NCBI GenBank assembly: GCA_039030335.1
Contig: JBCCEJ010000002.1
Coordinates: 117,887-181,886, forward strand
Reading direction: 5' to 3'
Origin: JBCCEJ01 sp039030335
Lineage (GTDB): Bacteria; Pseudomonadota; Gammaproteobacteria; HK1
DNA length: 64,000 bases
The translations under genes were made by a program, and so were the position numbers. The notes below the pieces were generated by a model that saw only the letters and a list, made by a program, of their open reading frames with translations, was not told where the DNA came from and ran no database searches. Positions 42,063-51,228 of the stretch are shown one piece after another. Position 1 is the first letter of the stretch. Each line of letters begins with the position of its first letter.

Positions 42063-43628
42063 CTACTTCAACTGTGCCCAGCGGAACTGCGGCGAGTCAT
42101 TCGGGACGATCGGCAGTGTGAGCTTGTCGGACATGCCCCACGCGATGACCTGATGATGGACTGGCAGGTAAACCACATCCTCTTTCACCTGAGCCCACGC
42201 TTTTGCGATCATCTCATCGCGCTTCGCGAGGTCGACCTCGGCGGCCATGCCATCGACCATCGTGTCGACCAGCGCGTTGGTATAGCCGGTGCCGTTCCAG
42301 CTGCCCTTCGAGTGATGCAGGAAGCTGAACACGTAGTGGCTATCGAGCGTCGGGACACCCCAGCCGAGCATGTAGAAGTCGGTTTCCCGCTTCTTGATCT
42401 TCGGGAAGTGCTGGCTCTTCGGAATAGCGTCCAGCTTCACCTTGACGCCGATCTTGGCAAGCATCGCGACCGCCGCCTGGCAGATCTTCTCGTCGTTGTT
42501 GTAGCGGTTGTTCGGGCAGTCGAGCTGGATCGAAAATCCATCGGCATACCCTGCATCAGCCATCAGCTTCTTGGCGGCGGCCACGTCGAACGGGCGGCGT
42601 TCGTCCAGTGCCTTCGTGAAGCCGTGCACGCCAGGTGATGTGATGATGCCGGCCGGGAAGCTCAGACCTTCCATTACGACCCGCTGGATGGCTTTGACAT
42701 CGAGAGACTGGTACATGGCCTGGCGCACGCGCTTGTCCGCCAGCGGATTCTTGCCCTTGACGTCGGACGAACGAAGTTCCGCGGCACCCTGGTCCATCCC
42801 GAAGAAGATGGTGCGGATCTGGTTGACCGTAACCACCTGCAGGCCGTCCTGGGATTTGATGCGGTTCAGGTCCTGAAGCGGCGCATCCAGAACAAAGTCG
42901 ACTTCGCCAGACAGCAGGGCGGCAACGCGCGTTGCGGCGTTCTTGATCGGCCGGTACTCGACCCGATCGACATTGCCTTTATCCTTGCCCCAGTAGTTGG
43001 GGTTGCGTACCAGGATCGTCAGCTCGTCGGGCAGACGCTTTTCGAGGATGAACGGCCCGGTACCGTTCGTGTTGCGAACGGCGTAGGTTTCTTCTTTGCC
43101 CTCGAAGTCCTGTGGCTTCGTTACACCGTGCTTTTCGGCCCAGCCTTTGTCCATCATGAAGATGCTGGTCAGCTGGTTTGGAAGAATCGGGTTCGGGCCA
43201 TCCGTCTCGATATGCACGGTGTAGTCGTCGACCGCCTTTACCGATTTGACCGATGTGATGTTGCCTTTGAAGTCCGAGTCTTCGTGCTGGGCGCGCGCGA
43301 AGCTGAAGACCACATCTTCGGCGTTGAAATCGGCGCCGTCATGGAATTTCACACCCTGGCGTAGTTTGAATTCCCAAACGTTGCCGTTTGGGGTCCAGGA
43401 TACGGCCAGCGACGGTTCAAGCTTCATGTCGGCGTCGCGCTCGACCAGCGGATTGTAGATCTGGCGGGCCATCGTCGACGTAGGCCCTTCGTTCTGACCC
43501 ATCGGGTCCATCGTCAGCGCATCACCCTGGCTGGTCCAGCGCAGCACGGTTTCGGCTTGCGCGGTTGCTGCGGCGGCCAGCAGCGCGCTGGCAGTCGTGG
43601 CACCGAGCAGCATCGTACGAAGTTTCAT
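42063..43628 (-). CDS. ABC transporter substrate-binding protein, family 5 (second system)
   Basis: A 521-residue periplasmic binding protein of the DppA/OppA class. The N-terminus is a Sec signal peptide (MKLRTMLLGATTASALLAAA; cleavage after AQA at 25), unlike the Tat-type leader of the first system. The mature part has LAVSWTPNGNVWEFKLRQGVKFHDGADFNAEDVVFSF, NGTGPFILEKR and RNPNYWG. GAGGAA precedes the ATG at 43628. It heads the importer operon that ends at 38197. An M24 peptidase gene lies upstream on the same strand, so peptides are a plausible ligand. Confidence 0.93.
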   Translation of the reverse strand: MKLRTMLLGATTASALLAAAATAQAETVLRWTSQGDALTMDPMGQNEGPTSTMARQIYNPLVERDADMKLEPSLAVSWTPNGNVWEFKLRQGVKFHDGADFNAEDVVFSFARAQHEDSDFKGNITSVKSVKAVDDYTVHIETDGPNPILPNQLTSIFMMDKGWAEKHGVTKPQDFEGKEETYAVRNTNGTGPFILEKRLPDELTILVRNPNYWGKDKGNVDRVEYRPIKNAATRVAALLSGEVDFVLDAPLQDLNRIKSQDGLQVVTVNQIRTIFFGMDQGAAELRSSDVKGKNPLADKRVRQAMYQSLDVKAIQRVVMEGLSFPAGIITSPGVHGFTKALDERRPFDVAAAKKLMADAGYADGFSIQLDCPNNRYNNDEKICQAAVAMLAKIGVKVKLDAIPKSQHFPKIKKRETDFYMLGWGVPTLDSHYVFSFLHHSKGSWNGTGYTNALVDTMVDGMAAEVDLAKRDEMIAKAWAQVKEDVVYLPVHHQVIAWGMSDKLTLPIVPNDSPQFRWAQLK

Positions 43629-43981
43629 CCGGCATTCCTCGAATTAGTTGATATGGCGAAGTCGTCCCTGGTTCCTGCCCATCCGTTCACATGGAAGGTG
43701 CACGCCGGCCCAATGCCTGATCGACGGGCCAGCGCGCCGGTCACACCAATCCTTGTTTGACCTTGCAGGCAGACCGTCAGCTTACATCAGCACCGACGAG
43801 TAGCAACCGGAAATTCTGGGGGGCGTTTTAGCGGCTCGCAGAACGCGCTTCGATGGTGCGGGTGCCGCTCGAAAGACCGTGACAATCTGGTGCACGGGGC
43901 TGCGCTAACGCACGGATCTGTGGAACCTGATGGTGCGAGCCGGGACCGGTGGTCTGCCGCGGCGCGCGATCGCGGATCGTT
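43629..43981. other. Intergenic region upstream of the second SBP gene
   Basis: A 353-bp stretch between the M24 peptidase stop and the SBP start, both minus strand. I see no credible gene, tRNA or strong hairpin. The half next to 43629 is somewhat less GC-rich and should hold the importer promoter, but I cannot place boxes. Confidence 0.5.
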
Positions 43982-45205
43982 CTACGGGGATGTAGCCGTG
44001 TGAAATGGATCGTCAACACTCGCGCAGGGTTGCGTGAACCACCGCGGCCCGTCTTCCGTCACACAAAAATGATCTTCCAGGCGCACGCCGAACTCACCGT
44101 AGATGCAGATCATCGGTTCGTTTGAAAAGCACATCCCCGGGGCGAGCAAGGTCTGATTGCCTTTGACCAGGTAGGTCCATTCGTGTACGTCAAGACCAAT
44201 GCCGTGGCCGGTACGGTGGGGCAGTCCCGGCACCGCGTAGCCGGGGCCGAAGCCGCCTGCTTCGATCACCTGTCGCGAGGCCGCGTCTACCACCTCACAC
44301 GGAACGCCGGGCTGTGCGGCATCGAACGCTGCCTGCTGGGCCGCGCGCTCGAGGTTCCAGATCTCACGCTGTCTGGCGCTCGGCTCGCCGAACACGTAGG
44401 AGCGGGTGATGTCTGAGTGATACCCCTCGACCGTGGCCCCTACGTCGATCAGGACCATATCGCCCTCGGTGAGGGTCTGCGGGTAGGGTACGCCGTGTGG
44501 ATAGGCGGTAGCTTCCCCGAACAGGACGATCGAGAAGCTCATCGGTCCGTCCGCGCCGGCTTTGCGATGAGCGGCAGCGATGAATGCATTGACGTCTTCG
44601 GTGGTGATCCCCGGTTCGAGGCCGCGTGCGGCTGCCTTGTGGATTTCGAGCGTGATGTCTTTCGAGCGCTGCATGAGCGCCAGTTCGGCCGGAGACTTGA
44701 TCATGCGGCACGCGCCGGTAAGGTCGGAGGCGTTCACGAAGTCGAAGCGGTTGCCTGCTTTGCGCAGTCCGTCGAACGTAAAAAACGGTGTCGCCTCATC
44801 GATCGCGAGCGTGCCAGCACCACGGGCATCTGCGCCCGCGAGGTCGATGACCAGCGCGGTCGGGTCTTCATGTTCCTGCCAGCCGCAGATGTCACCATCC
44901 AGTGTGACGGAGGCTTCGGTCTTCTCGATTTCGAATGTCGGGCAGATATAGCGTAGTGGCCCGTGCCTCGGAATGATCGCTCCGTGCAGGCGTTCGCTTG
45001 GGCGGCACCGCAACCCGGTGAAGTAGTACAGGCTGGTCGAAGCATCCAGATAGACCGCGTCGATGTCGCGCTCGCGCATCATCGCCTGGAGCCGTTCGAT
45101 GCGCGCGTGACGCTCAGTCACCGTGATCGGCTCCACGGTGCCGCGCAGGTCGGCGACTTTTCCAAGCTCACTCTCGAGCGAGCTGACTCCAACGCCGAGC
45201 GTCAT
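43982..45205 (-). CDS. M24 family metallopeptidase (Xaa-Pro dipeptidase/aminopeptidase type)
   Basis: A 407-residue pita-bread-fold peptidase. From the chosen start, the two-metal site is LIDVGAT (Asp254), HSDITRSY (Asp265), HRTGHGIGLDVHE (His334), SNEPMI (Glu363) and RLEDHF (Glu377), all intact. The N-terminal creatinase-like domain (30-160) is present. Such enzymes cut N-terminal residues before Pro, or hydrolyse ectoine, creatine or methylarginine-type substrates. The frame reaches a TTG two codons earlier; ATG at 45205 is preferred. It lies upstream of the peptide-type importer, with which it may cooperate. Confidence 0.9.
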   Translation of the reverse strand: MTLGVGVSSLESELGKVADLRGTVEPITVTERHARIERLQAMMRERDIDAVYLDASTSLYYFTGLRCRPSERLHGAIIPRHGPLRYICPTFEIEKTEASVTLDGDICGWQEHEDPTALVIDLAGADARGAGTLAIDEATPFFTFDGLRKAGNRFDFVNASDLTGACRMIKSPAELALMQRSKDITLEIHKAAARGLEPGITTEDVNAFIAAAHRKAGADGPMSFSIVLFGEATAYPHGVPYPQTLTEGDMVLIDVGATVEGYHSDITRSYVFGEPSARQREIWNLERAAQQAAFDAAQPGVPCEVVDAASRQVIEAGGFGPGYAVPGLPHRTGHGIGLDVHEWTYLVKGNQTLLAPGMCFSNEPMICIYGEFGVRLEDHFCVTEDGPRWFTQPCASVDDPFHTATSP

Positions 45206-45357
45206 GGACAAACCCCGTTCAGTCGCTTCGTGCAGGCGAGCGCGAGGCGCGCGCCGTTCCAGAACCCGTGGCGCGCCGCCGAATCATCCATGCCGCGGGC
45301 GTTGGGCCTTGCGCTGGATCCGTGGCGTGCGTGCCAGTAACTGCCGTTGTCGCGACC

Positions 45358-45711
45358 TCAAGATTCGCGTGCCTTGCGCGCATCGATAAACGATTTGACG
45401 AAAAATACGAACGCGATAACGGTCGACAGCTGCATGATTCCGACCCTGACGATCGCGAGCGTACTGTCGCGGTCCAGTGCCCCCATGAACGGTTTGATGA
45501 GACCGAAGAAAATGAGCAGCGTCAACACAGCCGCGATATGGGCGCGAACCTTGGCCTGTTTCCTGACGCCGGGGCTCAGCAGCACGAGTGCGATGCCGAA
45601 ACCGACCGGGATCAGGGCAGTGACAGACGGGTTGTCGGAACTCAGATAGCCCCAGGCCCCCAGACCGATGAGCAACAAGGCGTTGACCAGACTGGCGATG
45701 AATGCGGGCAT
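45358..45711 (-). CDS. Small four-helix membrane protein of unknown function
   Basis: A 117-residue hydrophobic protein with four likely membrane helices: IASLVNALLLIGLGAWGYL, VTALIPVGFGIALVLLS, RAHIAAVLTLLIFFGLI and IMQLSTVIAFVFFVKSFI, ending in a charged DARKARES tail. The frame is open to 45774, but CAGGAGAA before the ATG at 45711 decides the start. I cannot name the family with certainty; the spacing recalls small TMEM14-like proteins. It lies between the M24 peptidase and modF on the same strand, with the modF stop 37 nt upstream. Confidence 0.75.
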   Translation of the reverse strand: MPAFIASLVNALLLIGLGAWGYLSSDNPSVTALIPVGFGIALVLLSPGVRKQAKVRAHIAAVLTLLIFFGLIKPFMGALDRDSTLAIVRVGIMQLSTVIAFVFFVKSFIDARKARES

Positions 45712-45748
45712 CGGTGATTCTCCTGTTCGTGGCGCGAGGCCGCGTACG

Positions 45749-47191
45749 TCACGCGACCTCGCGGTTGCTGCCACCGTATTCGTCGATGGCGAGATGTTGA
45801 TGAATACCGGCGATGTTGTCCTGCGGGCGGTGATTGACGTACAGCACGGTCGTCTCCGAGCCGGCGCAGATCTTCTCGATCAGGGCCAGCACGAGGTGAC
45901 GGTTCAGATCATCCAGACCGAGGCACGGCTCGTCGAGGATCAGCAAAGGCGGGTGCTTCACCATCGCCCGGGCGATCAGGATGAGCCGCTGATCGCCAAA
46001 CGACAACTGGTTGAACGGACGTGTCGCCATGGCTTCGAGCCCGAGGAGTGCCAGCCATTCGTTGGCGATCCGACGCTGATGGTCTGAACTCTTCTGATAC
46101 AGACCGATGCTGTCGAAGAAGCCGGAGATGATCGCATTGCGGACGTTCACACTGACCTTGTATTCCCACTGCAGCGCGCTCGACACATAGCCGATGTATT
46201 GTTTGATGTCCCAGATGCTCTCGCCGGTACCCCGCTGCATTCCGAACACGTGGATGTCGTTGACGTAACACTGCGGGTGGTCGCCCGTGATGAGGTTCAG
46301 CAGGCAAGTCTTTCCGCTGCCATTGGGGCCGGTTATCTGCCAGTGCTCACCTTGCCCTACCTGCCAGTCGAGATCGGTGAAGATGACTTTGTCGCCGTAG
46401 GCAATCCGCGCCTCGCGCAGCCGTACGAGCGGGTCCGTCGGACCGATGTCGGGTCGCCTCGGCCGCGCATCGGCAGACGGTATTGTCAGGTCGGTGGTCT
46501 TGAGGTGGAGCAACTGCCGGAGGTTTGCCTCCGCGGCCGGATCGCCGCGGTCGATTTGCTGGGCGAGGCGTCCCTGGTCCGTATACGCGATATGGGTGAT
46601 CCAGGCAGGGATTTCATCGAAGCGGTTGAGCACCAGTACCATCGGCGTGCCGGCGGCGAATTCTGTGAGCACGCGTTGCAAATGTTCGTACGACTGTGCA
46701 TCCAGCCCTTCGAACGGCTCGTCGAGGATCAGTAGATCCGATTTTGCCGTCAGCGCGCGGATCAGCAACACCTTGCGAGTTTCACCCGATGACAACTTCC
46801 GGAAGCTGCGGTGCAACAGGTAGCCGAGTCCGAAGTCGTCGACGAGGCGGTTTTGCAGCCCCCGGTCGTGGCACGACTCGTCGAGGATCTCCTGGACGGG
46901 AGTGCCTTCGGAGACCACATCGAGCAGGTCCGCGTCATCTTTGCGCCGTTCCGCCTCGATGAGTTCTGCCTGCGCTTCGAACGAAACGATAGCGACGCGC
47001 TCTGGACGGCCCGTCACCCACCCGGACAACGTTTTTCCCTCACCTGCAAGAACCGCGGCCAGGGCGGATTTTCCCGATCCGTTCGGACCGGTGACGGCCC
47101 AGTGTTGCATCGGTGTCAGCGTCCAGTCGACCTCGTGCAACGTGAAGTGGTCGTCGAATTCGATGGTGGCGTTACTAAGGGCGATCGGCAT
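45749..47191 (-). CDS. modF: ModF-like double ATP-binding cassette protein
   Basis: A 480-residue soluble protein with two ABC ATPase domains and no membrane segment. Domain 1: GPNGSGKSALAAVLAG, LSSGETRKVLLIRAL, LILDEPFEGLD. Domain 2: GPNGSGKTCLLNLITG, and the ModF-characteristic LSFGDQRLILIARAMVKHPPLLILDEPCLGLDD. ModF is linked to molybdate transport in E. coli, but its role is not well defined. No modABC genes are in the window. The ATG at 47191 gives the family N-terminus although the frame is open to 47260. It diverges from ilvC. Confidence 0.88.
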   Translation of the reverse strand: MPIALSNATIEFDDHFTLHEVDWTLTPMQHWAVTGPNGSGKSALAAVLAGEGKTLSGWVTGRPERVAIVSFEAQAELIEAERRKDDADLLDVVSEGTPVQEILDESCHDRGLQNRLVDDFGLGYLLHRSFRKLSSGETRKVLLIRALTAKSDLLILDEPFEGLDAQSYEHLQRVLTEFAAGTPMVLVLNRFDEIPAWITHIAYTDQGRLAQQIDRGDPAAEANLRQLLHLKTTDLTIPSADARPRRPDIGPTDPLVRLREARIAYGDKVIFTDLDWQVGQGEHWQITGPNGSGKTCLLNLITGDHPQCYVNDIHVFGMQRGTGESIWDIKQYIGYVSSALQWEYKVSVNVRNAIISGFFDSIGLYQKSSDHQRRIANEWLALLGLEAMATRPFNQLSFGDQRLILIARAMVKHPPLLILDEPCLGLDDLNRHLVLALIEKICAGSETTVLYVNHRPQDNIAGIHQHLAIDEYGGSNREVA

Positions 47192-47575
47192 GCTGGTCAG
47201 ATCCGGGCGCAATGGGAGAGCACGGGCGCCTGGTGCATGCCTCCCGGCCGCGAGTTCCAAGCCCCGTGCACAAACCCGGCATTATCGCCGAAAGCGCCTT
47301 GTTGGGCACGCCTGTGAGCGGGTCTGAAAGCGTTCGCGCCGGACCTTCGGAGCTTCACCCGATCTTCTGCCGCAGGCTGGACATCCAGGTTCGCCGGTCC
47401 GTGCAAGCGTATGGGTGGCGCGCCTTGCTCCGCAGCGGTGGACGGGCGTTCGGAACCCGATCCGGTCTCGTCGGTTTCGCAGGCCGGTTTCTAGGCGCGC
47501 GCCACCGGATCATTTAAGCTGTTCGGTTTGCTAATCGTCTGTTGTTAATCGCCTGTCCTGGGGAGGACCTGAACC
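47192..47575. promoter_or_regulatory. Divergent modF-ilvC intergenic region
   Basis: A 384-bp gap that should contain the promoters of modF (minus) and ilvC (plus). It turns AT-richer only in the last 70 bp before ilvC (47509-47556), where an imperfect direct repeat lies. I see no leader peptide or attenuator of the usual ilv type and no other gene. Confidence 0.5.
47532..47556 (+). repeat. Direct repeat in the ilvC leader
   Basis: TAATCGTCTGT (47532-47542) and TAATCGCCTGT (47546-47556) match in 10 of 11 positions with a 14-bp period. They end four bases before the GGGGAGGA ribosome site of ilvC. Candidate operator or RNA-level control element. Confidence 0.45.
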
Positions 47576-49054
47576 GTGGGTACCAATTACTTCAACACCT
47601 TACCGCTGCGTGTGCAGCTCGAAGAACTCGCTAAGTGCCGGTTCATGGAGGCGGAAGAGTTCGCCAACGGGGTTGACTACATTCGAGACAAGAAAATCGT
47701 CATCGTCGGGTGCGGCGCACAAGGCCTCAATCAGGGCCTGAACCTCCGCGACTCGGGACTGGATGTCAGCTATGCGCTGCGCGAAGCGGCCATCGCGGAG
47801 CAGCGTCAGTCCTGGAAGAGCGCGACGGAAAACGGCTTCCGGGTCGGTACCTACGACGAACTCATTCCTGATGCCGACATCGTCATGAACCTGACGCCCG
47901 ACAAACAGCACACGAACGTGGTGTCCACGATCGGGCCGATGATGAAGGACGGCGCGGTTCTCGATTATGCGCACGGCTTCAACCTGGTCGAAGAAGGGAT
48001 GCAGATCAACCCGCAGATCACGGTGGTCATGATGTGCCCGAAGTGCCCCGGGTCGGAAGTACGCGCCGAGTATGTCCGCGGTTTCGGTGTGCCAACGCTC
48101 ATCGCGGTGCACCGGGAGAACGACCCGAACGGTGATGGCCTCGAAGTTGCCAAGGCGCTGGCGGTAGGCACCGGCGGGCATCGCGCCGGAGTGCTCGAGT
48201 CGTCGCCGATCGCCGAGGTCAAGTCAGACCTGATGGGCGAGCAGACCATCCTCTGCGGGGTTCTGCAGACGGGCTCGATTCTCTGCTACGACAAAATGAT
48301 CGAAGAGGGCGTGGATCCGGGGTACGCCGCGAAGCTGCTGCAGTACGGCTGGGAAACCGTCACCGAGGCGTTGAAGCATGGGGGCGTCACCAACATGATG
48401 GACCGTCTCAGTAATCCGGCGAAGATTCGGGCCTATGAGCTCTCCGAAGAGATGAAGGAATTGCTGCGCCCGATGTTTCGCAAACATCAGGACGACATCA
48501 TGTCCGGGCACTTTTCTCAGACGATGATGGCCGACTGGGCAAACGACGATGCCGACCTGTTGCGCTGGCGCGCGGCGACCGCGGACACTGGATTTGAGCA
48601 GCAGGCGATCACTGACAAGGAGATCCCGGAGCAGGAATATTTCGATAACGGGATCCTGATCGTGGCCTTCGTCCGGGCCGGCGTCGAGCTGGCCTACGAG
48701 ACCATGGTCGAGGCAGGCATCATCGAGGAGTCGGCGTACTACGAGTCGCTGCACGAAACCCCACTCATCGCCAACTTGATCGCCCGCAAGAAGCTCTACG
48801 AAATGAATGTGGTCATCTCTGATACGGCCGAGTACGGGTGCTACTTGTTCGACCATGCGGCGCGCCCATATCTGGCAGAGCACTTCATGCCGAACGTCAA
48901 AGCTGACGTTATCGGCCGCGGGCTCAACCTGAACGATGCGAGTGTCGACAATCAGCAACTCGTGGCCGTGAACGCTGAAATCCGCGATCATTCCGTCGAG
49001 GTGGTGGGCCGGAAACTGCGTGGCTACATGACAGGTATGAAAGCGCTGGCTTAG
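47576..49054 (+). CDS. ilvC: Ketol-acid reductoisomerase, long (class II) form
   Basis: A 492-residue NADPH-dependent enzyme for valine, leucine and isoleucine synthesis. It converts acetolactate or acetohydroxybutyrate to the dihydroxy acid. Nucleotide loop: IVIVGCGAQGLNQGLNLRDSG. NADPH-selecting region: LREAAIAEQRQSW. Metal-binding Asp/Glu: IAEVKSDLMGEQTILCGVLQ, and HETPLIANLIA in the second C-terminal domain. Length and the doubled C-terminal domain match the E. coli-type class II enzyme rather than the common 330-residue form. The start is GTG at 47576 with GGGGAGGA. No other ilv genes adjoin it, so it is a stand-alone unit. Confidence 0.96.
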   Translation: MGTNYFNTLPLRVQLEELAKCRFMEAEEFANGVDYIRDKKIVIVGCGAQGLNQGLNLRDSGLDVSYALREAAIAEQRQSWKSATENGFRVGTYDELIPDADIVMNLTPDKQHTNVVSTIGPMMKDGAVLDYAHGFNLVEEGMQINPQITVVMMCPKCPGSEVRAEYVRGFGVPTLIAVHRENDPNGDGLEVAKALAVGTGGHRAGVLESSPIAEVKSDLMGEQTILCGVLQTGSILCYDKMIEEGVDPGYAAKLLQYGWETVTEALKHGGVTNMMDRLSNPAKIRAYELSEEMKELLRPMFRKHQDDIMSGHFSQTMMADWANDDADLLRWRAATADTGFEQQAITDKEIPEQEYFDNGILIVAFVRAGVELAYETMVEAGIIEESAYYESLHETPLIANLIARKKLYEMNVVISDTAEYGCYLFDHAARPYLAEHFMPNVKADVIGRGLNLNDASVDNQQLVAVNAEIRDHSVEVVGRKLRGYMTGMKALA

Positions 49055-49079
49055 ACCGGTCGCCGACCTGCTGTGGAAA

Positions 49080-49101
49080 GCGGCGGTCTCAGGGCCGCCG
49101 C
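49080..49101 (+). terminator. Possible ilvC terminator hairpin
   Basis: GCGGCGG (49080-49086) and CCGCCGC (49095-49101) pair over 7 bp with an 8-nt loop, 26 nt past the ilvC stop and before the convergent membrane-protein gene. No T-run follows, so termination strength is uncertain. Confidence 0.45.
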
Positions 49102-49164
49102 CTTACGGTTTGCGACCGACGCGAGCCGCAAACCGTTGGCGCACGGGTCGGCCACACGTGTCAG

Positions 49165-51228
49165 TCAGTCGAGTGCGCAGAACGAGGCGACCTGCAACGG
49201 CACGTTCCGTTGCTCGACACCGAGCCGTGCAAGCTCCGCATCGAGTGCGCGCGTAAACGTTTCGTCGACTTTGGAGAGCGCACGACGTGCGCCGATCGCT
49301 CGCAGCAGCGCGCGCATCAGTAACACGTCGTCTACCTGCAGGCGGGGCCAGCGCGTCTTGGCGGCGAGTTCCGCCAGCGCTTCGGCGTCTTCGGCGTTCT
49401 CCAGTCTGAGCTTGGCGAGCATGCCGGCCATCAAATCCTTCGGCTCGCGCTTGCGCAGCTTCAAGAACAGGTCGTAAGCCAGTTCGTTCTGGTCGTGCTC
49501 GAGCGCTCGGTAGCCGGTGAATCGCAGGCTGTCGTCGCCCCACCCGCCGGTCGGTGTGAGCCCGGCGATGAATGCCGCTCCGTCATCAGCGGCCCGGTAG
49601 TCGTTCAAGAGTGTCAGGTAGCCGTTCAACGGGGCAGCGTCCTGAATCCATTGTGGCGCTGCCTCGAGTTCTTCGCGCGCTGCGAGTAGTGAGGCGGCAT
49701 CAGCGCACGCCGGTCGGGCCTGGAGGCGGGCAAGTGTCGCCAGATTGCCGCGCCCGCGCCTGAACAGAGAGTAACGGGTACCCGCATAATCCAGCGCCAT
49801 CATCCCGGTCTGATGAACCACTGCGTGTGTTTCGAGCGAGTTGTCGAATAACACCAGGTCGATGTCGTAACGGTTGAGTTCCGCCCGCAGCGATGCAGCG
49901 CTTTGCAGGATCCGGTTGGCATGCTCGAAGTGTTCGAACGGGTAGAGAATCTCCGTACGTCCGTCGATATAGACTTTGAGATCTGGAGCGCCGCGCCATA
50001 TCAGATACCCGCCGGTCTCGAAGACGTTGAAGATACGCCCGGTGATGCTGGCGTCCTTCATGTAGTCGACGACATCGGTCGGATAGCGGTACGTGCCCGG
50101 ATACATCTGTCGGGCGCGATTGTGTTCGTCAAAGTACTGGTATGCGAGGTTTACGCTCGAGGCGGCCGGAACGCCCGCGGCCAGAACCACAGCGGCGAGT
50201 CCCAGCCACTGGCGGCGGCCCGACCAACCCCGCCAACCTGTAAACAGCGGGGCCCGGCTGGCGACATCGACAAACATCGCGACGATGACGATGCCTGCCG
50301 GCGTCACGAGGCGCGCTACGAGCAGGGCGTTGTACGTCAGGATGAGCCAGACGATCAGATAGCCGAAGCGGCGCGTCCGCACGATCAGTGCGAGGGTCAG
50401 CGCCGCGATGCCGAGCACCACGTACGTGCCCGATAGTTTTGCATGCAGTAACGGTACTTTGTATTCCTCGATGTGCTCGCGCCACTCCGCGGAGTAGCTC
50501 GCGACGGTCAGCATCGGGTGATACCACTGCGGGTTCACAAAACCCACTGCTGTGACGGCGCCGCCCGCCAGCATCCACTGCCGCCAGGCACTGGGTGGTG
50601 CGCGCCGCTTCAGCATGTCCACCGCGCCGTCGACGAACCAACCGAAAGCGATGATGTAGCCGAACACCGGCGCGTGATAGTTGCACCAGATCCAAAACAG
50701 CAGCGCCAGGGGCCAGACTTCACGCCAGCCGAAGCGCAACCCGGCCCGGCGGGTGAGCATCAGTGTCACCAGGCTGAAGGTCAGACTCAGTAACTCCGGC
50801 CGCGCGATGTTGCGGAACTGCGCCAACAGGACCACTGCGGCCAGGCTGATGCAGGCGACGGACAGCGGGGCTTTGACCTGCCGGCACCAGAGCATCATTG
50901 CGAGCGCTGCCAGCATCAACGTCGAAGTGCGCCAGGCGGCCAGGCCGCCTTCTACGCCAAACCACTGCGCCAGCAACGCGAGCGCGCCCTGAAACAGATA
51001 GGGTGGATTCGTCACTGCCTCACCCGCAAAGGTAAAGCTGTGGTGGTCGACCCACGGAGACAGTCCTTCAAACAGCCAGTCGTGTCCCATGCGCAGATGC
51101 CAGTATGCATCCAGGGAGGTTGGCGGACGCCAGGCGGACTGCAGCAACGTACCGAGTGCGATGGTGCAGGCAATCCACCAGATGTTCCGGCGGGTCGACG
51201 CATTCAGCGACGCTAGCGGCGGTGTCAC
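49165..51228 (-). CDS. Large polytopic membrane protein, probable glycan-related (PMT/GT39-like) with soluble C-terminal region
   Basis: A 687-residue protein. The N-terminal 350 residues hold about ten hydrophobic segments. The first periplasmic loop has an acidic-aromatic pattern (LDAYWHLRMGHDWLFEG...DHHSFTFAGE) reminiscent of lipid-linked-sugar transferases of the GT-C type. The remaining 330 residues are soluble, with KVYIDGRTEILYPFEHFEHANRIL and a helix-rich tail resembling tetratricopeptide-like packing. I do not recognise a named family. Start GTG at 51228 overlaps the epimerase stop by 4 nt. The gene order (GT2, epimerase, this gene) suggests a membrane step in cell-surface glycan or lipid glycosylation. 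Confidence 0.75.
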   Translation of the reverse strand: MTPPLASLNASTRRNIWWIACTIALGTLLQSAWRPPTSLDAYWHLRMGHDWLFEGLSPWVDHHSFTFAGEAVTNPPYLFQGALALLAQWFGVEGGLAAWRTSTLMLAALAMMLWCRQVKAPLSVACISLAAVVLLAQFRNIARPELLSLTFSLVTLMLTRRAGLRFGWREVWPLALLFWIWCNYHAPVFGYIIAFGWFVDGAVDMLKRRAPPSAWRQWMLAGGAVTAVGFVNPQWYHPMLTVASYSAEWREHIEEYKVPLLHAKLSGTYVVLGIAALTLALIVRTRRFGYLIVWLILTYNALLVARLVTPAGIVIVAMFVDVASRAPLFTGWRGWSGRRQWLGLAAVVLAAGVPAASSVNLAYQYFDEHNRARQMYPGTYRYPTDVVDYMKDASITGRIFNVFETGGYLIWRGAPDLKVYIDGRTEILYPFEHFEHANRILQSAASLRAELNRYDIDLVLFDNSLETHAVVHQTGMMALDYAGTRYSLFRRGRGNLATLARLQARPACADAASLLAAREELEAAPQWIQDAAPLNGYLTLLNDYRAADDGAAFIAGLTPTGGWGDDSLRFTGYRALEHDQNELAYDLFLKLRKREPKDLMAGMLAKLRLENAEDAEALAELAAKTRWPRLQVDDVLLMRALLRAIGARRALSKVDETFTRALDAELARLGVEQRNVPLQVASFCALD

